Shown piece after piece: positions 58,801 through 64,000 of a DNA stretch of 64,000 nucleotides. Positions within the stretch are counted from its first letter, which is position 1; each line of letters opens with the position of its first letter. This stretch comes from Candidatus Competibacter sp. (lineage in GTDB: Bacteria; Pseudomonadota; Gammaproteobacteria; Competibacterales; Competibacteraceae), in NCBI GenBank assembly GCA_029624815.1, contig JARSSH010000025.1:53163-117162 (forward strand), given 5' to 3'. The translations under genes were made by a program, and so were the position numbers. Under the pieces are notes generated by a model, which was given only the letters and a program-made list of their open reading frames with translations, had not been told where the DNA came from and did not search any database.

Positions 58801-58943
58801 GGTTAAGCGACCTCTTCGCATCGCTGGAGCTGGGCTGGAAGGCGCGCAGTAAGGCCGAGCTGGCGCTAATGGAAGAGCTGGTGCCCTTTTTGAAGAAGCA
58901 GGCCGGCGGGCGCGAGATTTCGGGGTTGGCGGCGTATGAATAA
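55887..58943 (+). CDS. hsdR: Type I restriction endonuclease, R subunit
   Basis: A 1018-residue motor and nuclease subunit that translocates and cuts unmodified DNA when joined to M and S subunits. The N-terminal nuclease has a PD-(D/E)xK site: Asp120 and IELK (Glu134, Lys136). Helicase motifs follow: TTGSGKT (275-281), FDECHRSQFG (394-397 DECH), FTGTPIF and later QAFSRTNRVLND. A C-terminal helical region contacts the methylase. ATG 55887 follows an AT-rich leader with a weak AAAGAG. Its last eight bases overlap the PHP-ATPase start, so the next gene is translationally coupled. The cognate hsdM is not in the window. Confidence 0.96.
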   Translation: MSLKETQIEHNLIKKLEDLKYTYRPDIHDKAALEQNFRERFEALNRVHLSDAEFARLRDEIINADVFQAAKTLREYGYFQREDGTPLHYMLVNLKDWCKNEFEVINQLRINTDNSHHRYDVILLINGLPLVQIELKALGINPRRAMEQIVEYKNDPGNGYTNTLLCFMQLFIVSNRNHTRYFANNHSQHFAFNAEERFLPIYQWAEEDNRKISPLNDFAEQFLAKCSLGQMISRYMVLVASEQKLLIMRPYQIYAVKAIVDCIHQNRGNGYIWHTTGSGKTLTSFKASTLLKDNPDIEKCLFVVDRKDLDRQTRLEFNKFQEGCVEENTNTETLVRRLLSEDYADKVIVTTIQKLGLALDETSKKAQQHREKGKRTYKERLAPLRDRRIVIIFDECHRSQFGENHAAIKAFFPRAQLFGFTGTPIFEENASYQQIDGTVGSYRTTQDIFEKQLHAYTITHAIDDRNVLRFHIDYFKPAANSPGEGDSPSGGKAKTAAAKPSQTVTQQAVVEAILAKHDAATNQRRFNALLATASINDAIAYYSLFKQVQAERKAEDPDFILLNIACVFSPPAEGNKDVKQLQEDLPQEQADNQQEPEKKKAALKEIVADYNAQYSTNHSLSEFDGYYQDVQQRIKDQKYPNSDYPRKNKIDLTIVVDMLLTGFDSQYLNTLYVDKNLKHHGLIQAFSRTNRVLNDTKPWGNILDFRAQKKAVDEAIALFSGEEANRSREIWLADPAPKVIAKLDAAVAQLENFMQAQGQPCAPDAVNNLKGDAARAGFINRFKEVQRLKTQLDQYTDLSEEQQQQIEQRLPEEQLRGFKGMYLVTAQRLKAQQGKSGEDASADQQTIEQLEFEFVLFSSALIDYDYIMGLIARFSQEKPGKETMSREQIINLLSANSNLLDEREEIIAYINTLEAGKGHGGIEDIRGSYQVFKAQKSQDELSDLADRHKLACDALQGFVDGILDRMIFDGERLSDLFASLELGWKARSKAELALMEELVPFLKKQAGGREISGLAAYE

Positions 58944-61584
58944 GACGACAACGGAAACTGTTTTTGTGCAAGGCGCGCAGTGGGTACAGGCGGACTTCCA
59001 TTTGCATACCCGCGCAGACCGCGAGTTCAAGTACACGGGCGATGACAACTTCTACAACAGCAACTATGTGGATGCGCTGGAGAAAGCGGGCATCCGACTG
59101 GGCGTCATCACCAATCACAACAAGTTCGATGCCGCAGAGTGCAAGGCACTACGCAAAACGGCTCAGAACAAGGGGATTGTGCTGCTGCCGGGCGTCGAGT
59201 TGTCGGTCAACGATGGAGCCAATGGCATCCACACACTCGTTGTGTTCTCAGACGAATGGATTGATGAGCACAACTACATCAATCCATTCCTCACCAGCGC
59301 ATTTGAAGGTAAGACGCCTGCACAGTACGAGCAGGAGAATGGCCGCACTTCTTGGTCACTCTTGGAGACGATCAAGAAGCTGGAAAGCTATCACCGGGAT
59401 TTCTTCCTCGTCTTTGCCCATGTCGAAGCGCCGAGTGGTTTGTGGGCGGAGTTGGATGGTGGCCGACTTATTGAGTTGGGGCAAAACGAATTCTTCCGGC
59501 GCGGAACCCTGGGCTTCCAAAAAGTTCGCACGCACGACGGTGCAGGCAAAGACAAACCTTGCCGCACCAAGATTCAAAGCTGGTTGCAGAGCTGGTACCC
59601 CGCCGAACTGGAAGGCAGCGACCCTAAGCGCATCGAAGAAATCGGCCAAGGTAAAGCTTGCTACCTCAAATTGGGCGAATTGTCCTTCGAGGCGGTCAAG
59701 TTTGCCTTGAGCGATCCCGCTGCGCGGGTCGCCATGGAACCATCCAAGCATCAGGCGTCGCACATTCGAGGCATCCACTTCGACGGGGGCATCCTCGACG
59801 GGCAGACGCTGCATTTCTCTCCCGAACTCAACACACTGATAGGCATCCGGGGCAGCGGCAAGTCGTCCATCCTGGAAGCAGTGCGCTACGCTCTCGATAT
59901 TCCACGAGGCGAGAAGGCGCAGGACACCAAGTACAAGGATGAGTTGATTCGCCATACCCTCGGCAGCGGCGGCAAGGTGACCCTGACAGCCTGCGATGTG
60001 TACGGGCAGGAATTCACCATCTCCCGCATCTTCCGCGAAGCGCCGAACGTCTACTTGGGCGGCAAGTTGCAGCCCGGCGTGTCGATCCGGGAAACCGTGT
60101 TGCGCCGCCCGATCTACTTCGGACAAAGAGACCTATCCAGCACCGGCGAAGGCTTCGAGACCGATCTGGTGGAAAAGCTGGTTGGCGAGAAGCTGCGTAT
60201 GCTGCGTGACGAAATCGAAGCCCAACGCCAGCGCGTGCGCGAAGCTGTCCAGCGCTGGCTCAAGCTCAGCAACACCGCCGAACTCAAGCGCGACTTCGGG
60301 TCTCAACTCACCGACGCCAACTTCCGGCTGAAGAAATTCGAGGAGTATGGTGTTGCCGACAAGCTCCAAAAGCGCGTCGGCTTCCAGCAGGACGCTACTG
60401 CGCTCGCGCGCGTGAAGGAGCGGGCAGACAACTTTATCCTGGCGTTAGAGCAATTGATTGCCGAGCACGAGGACGAGTTGCGCAACGCGACAAGTTACGT
60501 GTCCAAGCAGAACCCGGATTTCTTCGCGGCCTACTACGTCGAGTTCTCCAGCCTCGTTGCCAAGGTCGATCAGCTCAAGCTGATCGAGCAAGAAGCGTGC
60601 GCCATCGCGGGTCGCCTCAAGACCAAACAGAGCGAGTTTGAAGGCGCAAGCAAGAGCCTTCAGGAAGAGTTCGCACAAGTCGAGCGGCAACTGGCCCAGG
60701 AGCTCAAGCAAACCGGCATGACGGCCATCCAGCCAGATGACTTCCTGGCCCAGCAGCAGCGCAAGACCAAGGCGGAACAGATGCTGGAGGCGCTGGCCAA
60801 GCAGGAATCACAGCAGACCAGCATCCGCGATGCCTTGTTGGCCGAAATCGATAAGCTCAACGAGCTTTGGTTGCGCGAGTTCAACACCATCAAGGCCGAG
60901 CTGGACCGGGTGAATGCCGGCCACACCGCCTTGCAGATCGAGGCCGATTTCAAGGGTGACAAGGAAGCCGCCATCGGCTTCATGCAGCAGCTCTTCAAGG
61001 GCAGCAACATCCGCGAAACCACGCTGCGCGCGGTGATGGAGGACTATGCCGACTTCGGCGGCCTTCTGCGTGCCCTGCCGGGTGCTTTGGCCAAGGCCGG
61101 TAGCACTCCCGAGGTCTTCGAGAAGACCTTCATGCAGAACCTAGTTGAGTTCGTCACCTGGCAGGTTCCCAACCGTTTCGTCATCCGCTATCGCGGCAAG
61201 GAACTGAAGCACCATTCGCTCGGGCAGCGCGCTTCGGCGCTGCTGTTGTACGTGCTCAGCCAGCGGCAGAACGACGTGATCATCATCGACCAACCGGAAG
61301 ACGATCTGGACAACCAGACCATCTACGACGATGTCATCAAGCTCCTGCGCGAGATGAAACCGCATGCCCAGTTCATCTTTGCCACCCACAACGCCAATTT
61401 CCCGGTGCTGGGTGACGCGGAGCAAGTGCATGCCTGCCAATACCAGGACGAAAAAGTTACCGTACAAAGCGGCAGTATCGATGCTCGCCCGGTGCAGGAC
61501 GCCATCATCAACATCATGGAAGGAGGCCAGGAAGCCTTCAACCGCCGCAAAGAGGTTTACAACCTATGGAAACCACAGAGCTGA
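58936..61584 (+). CDS. PHP-domain / SMC-like ATPase fusion (TrlF-like)
   Basis: An 882-residue protein. Residues about 17-175 form a PHP phosphoesterase domain: FHLHT (His22, His24), TNHNKFD (His61), PGVELS (Glu88), GIHTLVVF (His99) and FAHVEAP (His162), a full-looking metal site. Residues from about 290 form an SMC/RecN-like ATPase with Walker A GIRGSGKS (303-310), a coiled-coil insertion (about 390-650), a KHHSLGQRASALLL signature and Walker B IIIDQPEDDLDNQT (near 780) with the FATHNANFP switch after it. Such fusions are found in mobile or defence settings; I infer ATP-gated nuclease or phosphatase action. It overlaps hsdR by eight bases and the next gene by 19. Confidence 0.9.
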   Translation: MNKTTTETVFVQGAQWVQADFHLHTRADREFKYTGDDNFYNSNYVDALEKAGIRLGVITNHNKFDAAECKALRKTAQNKGIVLLPGVELSVNDGANGIHTLVVFSDEWIDEHNYINPFLTSAFEGKTPAQYEQENGRTSWSLLETIKKLESYHRDFFLVFAHVEAPSGLWAELDGGRLIELGQNEFFRRGTLGFQKVRTHDGAGKDKPCRTKIQSWLQSWYPAELEGSDPKRIEEIGQGKACYLKLGELSFEAVKFALSDPAARVAMEPSKHQASHIRGIHFDGGILDGQTLHFSPELNTLIGIRGSGKSSILEAVRYALDIPRGEKAQDTKYKDELIRHTLGSGGKVTLTACDVYGQEFTISRIFREAPNVYLGGKLQPGVSIRETVLRRPIYFGQRDLSSTGEGFETDLVEKLVGEKLRMLRDEIEAQRQRVREAVQRWLKLSNTAELKRDFGSQLTDANFRLKKFEEYGVADKLQKRVGFQQDATALARVKERADNFILALEQLIAEHEDELRNATSYVSKQNPDFFAAYYVEFSSLVAKVDQLKLIEQEACAIAGRLKTKQSEFEGASKSLQEEFAQVERQLAQELKQTGMTAIQPDDFLAQQQRKTKAEQMLEALAKQESQQTSIRDALLAEIDKLNELWLREFNTIKAELDRVNAGHTALQIEADFKGDKEAAIGFMQQLFKGSNIRETTLRAVMEDYADFGGLLRALPGALAKAGSTPEVFEKTFMQNLVEFVTWQVPNRFVIRYRGKELKHHSLGQRASALLLYVLSQRQNDVIIIDQPEDDLDNQTIYDDVIKLLREMKPHAQFIFATHNANFPVLGDAEQVHACQYQDEKVTVQSGSIDARPVQDAIINIMEGGQEAFNRRKEVYNLWKPQS

Positions 61585-62732
61585 TTGACGTCCTCAGCCG
61601 GGGCGAGGACAGCCGTCATCAGTTCAAGGCCGACATGACCAATGCCGATGCCTTGGCGGCGGAGATCGTGGCCTTCTGCAACACCGCTGGCGGGCGCATC
61701 TTCATCGGTGTGAACGACGATGGTTCGGTGCGGGGTCTATCCGGTGCCGACGTTGCCCGTCTCAACCAGCTCATCGCCAACGCGGCCTCACAGATTGTGC
61801 GCCCCGCTGTGAACCCGCTCACGGAAAACGTGCCGCACCCGGCTGGCACGGTACTGGTGGTCTCCATCGCCGAGGGCGTGAACAAGCCCTACATGGACAA
61901 GAACGGCGCGATTTGGGTGAAGAACGGCTCGGACAAACGCCGCGCTACCTCGCGCGAGGAATTGCAGCGCCTGTTCCAGCAGGCAGGCTTGGTGCACGCC
62001 GACGAAACGCCCGTTGCTGGTATTGGCGCAGGCGATGTGGACATGCCCTATTTCGAAAGTTTTTTCGAGCAGCAATTCGGCGAGTCACTTGCCCAACACA
62101 ACCAGCCGCTGCCGCGGTTGCTGAGCAACATGAACCTGATGAACCGGGGACAGCTCAACGTGGCGGGCAGTCTGCTGTTCGCCAAAGCACCGCAGTACGC
62201 ACTGCCTGCTTTCATCGTCAAGGCCGTCGCCTTTGTCGGCACACAAATCGAGGACGAGCGCTATATCGATAGCCGCGACATCACCGGCAAGCTGGCCGAT
62301 GTGTTCCAGCAAACGCTGGGCTTTATCAGCGCCAACACTCGCACCGTGCAGGGTGAGCAAGGTTTCAACTCACAAGGCCGGGCTGAAATCCCCCGCATCG
62401 TCTGGGAAGAGCTGGTGGCCAACGCGCTCATTCATCGCGACTACTTCATCAGCGCCCCTGTGCGCGTGCTGGTATTTGTTGACCGGGTCGAGGTCATCAG
62501 CCCCGGTCACCTACCCAACAATCTGACCATTGAGAACATCAAGGCGGGCAACTCCAATATGCGTAACCCCGTTTTATCCTCATTTGCAGCCAAGCTTTTG
62601 CCCTACCGGGGCCTGGGCAGCGGCATTTTACGGGTTCTGCGGGCCTGGCCAGATGTTGAACTCATCGATGATCGCACTGGCAATCTCTTCAAGGCCATTG
62701 TCGCACGGCCTCACGAGTCGGTGTATGAGTGA
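61566..62732 (+). CDS. AlbA_2 (Schlafen-like) and GHKL-ATPase-domain protein
   Basis: A 388-residue protein. The N-terminal part (about residues 10-125) has the AlbA_2 pattern: EDSRHQFKADMTNADALAAE, IVAFCNTAGGRIFIGVNDDG, then VKNGSDKRRAT, a putative nucleic-acid-binding fold. The C-terminal part (about 270-370) has a GHKL-type ATPase: EELVANALIHRDYF (N-box) and PYRGLGSGILRVL (glycine box). Related proteins are annotated as transcriptional regulators or RecG-like ATP-binding proteins. It overlaps both neighbours (19 and eight bases), so its expression is tied to the restriction genes. A regulator or effector role is inferred. Confidence 0.85.
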   Translation: METTELIDVLSRGEDSRHQFKADMTNADALAAEIVAFCNTAGGRIFIGVNDDGSVRGLSGADVARLNQLIANAASQIVRPAVNPLTENVPHPAGTVLVVSIAEGVNKPYMDKNGAIWVKNGSDKRRATSREELQRLFQQAGLVHADETPVAGIGAGDVDMPYFESFFEQQFGESLAQHNQPLPRLLSNMNLMNRGQLNVAGSLLFAKAPQYALPAFIVKAVAFVGTQIEDERYIDSRDITGKLADVFQQTLGFISANTRTVQGEQGFNSQGRAEIPRIVWEELVANALIHRDYFISAPVRVLVFVDRVEVISPGHLPNNLTIENIKAGNSNMRNPVLSSFAAKLLPYRGLGSGILRVLRAWPDVELIDDRTGNLFKAIVARPHESVYE

Positions 62733-63981
62733 CAGCATGAACGATGAGAAGCGGGCATTGGTGCCCAGGCTGCGGTTTCCTGAGTTTCGGGAGGCGGAGG
62801 AGTGGGAGAAAAAGTCCCTCGCGCAGGTTTCCGAATCAATATTTGATGGTACTCATCAAACGCCGACCTACACAGAAAAAGGCATACCGTTTTTTAGTGT
62901 TGAGAATATTGTCAGTGGAAAAACAAATAAATTCATCTCAAAGGATGATTATGAGGAAGCAACCAGAACAAACAAATCGGAAAAAGATGATATTTTGCTA
63001 ACCAGGATTGGGAAAATTGGTTTTTCCGCAATAGTTGATTGGGACTATGAATTTAGTATTTACGTTACATTGGCAGTAATAAAAAAATCTATTAAGTTCA
63101 ACTCATACTATCTGCATAGCTATTTTCAATCGGAACGATACCAACGGGAAATTTTCAGCAAATCACTTCTGAATGCTGTACCTTGCAAGATCAATATGGA
63201 TGAACTTCGAAAAACCGAAGTTCTGTTGCCAGGTTTGCCGGAACAACAAAAAATCGCCGATTGCCTCTCCTCCCTCGACGCCCTGATCGCCGCCCAAGCG
63301 GACAAACTCGACGCCCTCAAGACCCACAAAAAAGGGCTGATGCAGCAACTCTTCCCCCGCGAGGGCGAAACCATCCCCCGCCTGCGCTTTCCTGAGTTTC
63401 GGGAGGCGGGGGAGTGGGTGAGCGAGGAACTCTCTAGCTGCCTTGAGAAAGTGATCGACTACAGAGGTAAAGCTCCACCGAAATCGGAAACCGGCGTACC
63501 ATTAATTACCGCAAGAAATGTGAGATTCGGTTGGCTCGATATGAGCTGCGATGAATACATTGAAGCGGATGAATACGAAGAGTGGATGTCTAAAGGGATT
63601 CCAAAGGCCGGGGATATCCTTTTCACCACTGAGGCTCCACTAGGAAACGTGGCACCATTCCCTAGTACGGGAAAGTTTGCTTTGGGACAACGAGTAATTA
63701 CTCTACGAACCAAAGCAAAAAAATGCCTTTCGGAGTTTCTATTTCAATCTCTGCTTGGCCCTCGGATGCAAAACGAGATCGATTTCCATAGCACTGGATC
63801 AACGGCTAAGGGTATCAAGTCCGCAGTGTTTGTGAAGCTTAGTTTTTACTACCCAGAAATTGCAGAGCAACAAAAAATCGCCGATTGCCTCTCCTCCCTC
63901 GACGCCTTGATCGCCGCCCAAACGGAAAAACTGGACGCTCTTAAGACCACCCGTTTACCCACAAATCCCAACTTATTGTAA
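62725..63981 (+). CDS. hsdS: Type I restriction specificity subunit, C-terminally altered
   Basis: A 418-residue HsdS with two target-recognition domains. Each half starts PRLRFPEFREA-EEW-type and ends with a conserved coiled helix QQKIADCLSSLDALIAAQ. In the first half the helix continues LDALKTHKKGLMQQLFPREG, but in the second it runs LDALKTTRLPTNPNLL then stops, so the C-terminus is short and odd. ATG 62725 overlaps the upstream stop; MNDEK at 62737 is an alternative. TRD regions are more AT-rich than the rest. HsdS guides both methylation and cleavage; hsdM would be expected downstream, outside the window. Confidence 0.93.
   Translation: MSDSMNDEKRALVPRLRFPEFREAEEWEKKSLAQVSESIFDGTHQTPTYTEKGIPFFSVENIVSGKTNKFISKDDYEEATRTNKSEKDDILLTRIGKIGFSAIVDWDYEFSIYVTLAVIKKSIKFNSYYLHSYFQSERYQREIFSKSLLNAVPCKINMDELRKTEVLLPGLPEQQKIADCLSSLDALIAAQADKLDALKTHKKGLMQQLFPREGETIPRLRFPEFREAGEWVSEELSSCLEKVIDYRGKAPPKSETGVPLITARNVRFGWLDMSCDEYIEADEYEEWMSKGIPKAGDILFTTEAPLGNVAPFPSTGKFALGQRVITLRTKAKKCLSEFLFQSLLGPRMQNEIDFHSTGSTAKGIKSAVFVKLSFYYPEIAEQQKIADCLSSLDALIAAQTEKLDALKTTRLPTNPNLL
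62770..62806 (+). repeat. hsdS N-terminal 37-bp repeat, copy 1
   Basis: Matches 63382-63418 with two mismatches. Encodes the RFPEFREA segment that opens each half of HsdS. Confidence 0.88.
63244..63297 (+). repeat. hsdS 54-bp repeat, copy 1
   Basis: Matches 63868-63921 with one mismatch. Encodes QQKIADCLSSLDALIAAQ, the conserved helix between and after the two recognition domains. Long direct repeats such as these allow recombination between halves or with other hsdS genes. Confidence 0.95.
63382..63418 (+). repeat. hsdS N-terminal 37-bp repeat, copy 2
   Basis: Second copy of the 37-bp repeat, opening the second recognition half of HsdS. Confidence 0.88.
63868..63921 (+). repeat. hsdS 54-bp repeat, copy 2
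   Basis: Second copy of the 54-bp repeat. About 26 bases later similarity to the first half stops abruptly, and AT-rich sequence runs to the window end. Confidence 0.95.
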
Positions 63982-64000
63982 TATAGTTGTATTTTGATGA

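Overview
The window is about 64 kb of high-GC chromosome from a gammaproteobacterium, by my reading. The strongest reason is gene order. pilI-pilJ-chpA-chpC, then gshB-tonB-yqgE-ruvX-pyrR-pyrB-pyrC', then pilT-yggS-proC-yggT closely follows the Pseudomonas aeruginosa type IV pilus / pyrimidine region as I know it. smc-zipA-ligA, yciB-yciI-bolA-ppiC and hldE/msbA are also gammaproteobacterial arrangements. I cannot fix the genus; a non-enteric, environmental, twitching-type organism fits.

Layout. 1-5.1 kb: yciO (-) diverges from yciB-yciI-bolA-ppiC (+), which converges on ligA (-). 3.1-18.0 kb: one long co-directional minus-strand block, pilI-pilJ-chpA-chpC-smc-zipA-ligA. It joins a pilus chemosensory pathway to chromosome organisation, division and DNA joining; pilG, pilH, pilK and chpB are absent. 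18.2-24.6 kb: gshB-tonB-yqgE-ruvX-pyrR-pyrB-pyrC' plus a PyrK-like ORF, mostly overlapping. 24.6-28.8 kb: pilT (-) against yggS, a small exported protein, proC-yggT-yggU (+). 28.9-30.5 kb: a spermidine-synthase-like protein split into membrane and methyltransferase ORFs. 30.7-32.3 kb: tatD-tcdA (-). 32.8-36.5 kb: sthA-pilU-aminotransferase (+). 36.6-39.1 kb: a FIST-GGDEF sensor gene between two 26-bp direct repeats. 39.1-44.4 kb: hldE-FAD oxidoreductase-aldo/keto reductase (-) diverging from msbA (+). 44.4-48.9 kb: an RMF/CrpP-like small protein, a Sel1 protein, mltD, a mercaptopyruvate sulfurtransferase and rlmJ. 48.9-52.9 kb: a complete AmmeMemoRadiSam trio (amrS, amrB, amrA) beside two small glycosyltransferases. 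52.9-55.1 kb: tRNA-Ala(CGC), corA and chaA.

55.1-64.0 kb is an accessory region. After an AT-rich, repeat-bearing 0.76-kb boundary come four overlapping plus-strand genes: hsdR, a PHP-nuclease/SMC-like ATPase fusion, an AlbA_2/GHKL-ATPase protein, and hsdS. No hsdM is present before the window ends. This type I restriction locus with two embedded extra genes is the best candidate for an unusual defence system. The hsdS gene carries long internal direct repeats and ends abruptly relative to its own first half, so recombination of specificity domains or truncation is likely.

Smaller points: a palindromic repeat inserted in frame in tcdA with a relative at the island boundary, a 33-bp minisatellite and a duplicated HPt block in chpA, a dihydroorotase homologue lacking its metal-binding histidines, and a DPAF motif in RlmJ. 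All functional calls rest on reading motifs and gene context; no searches were run.
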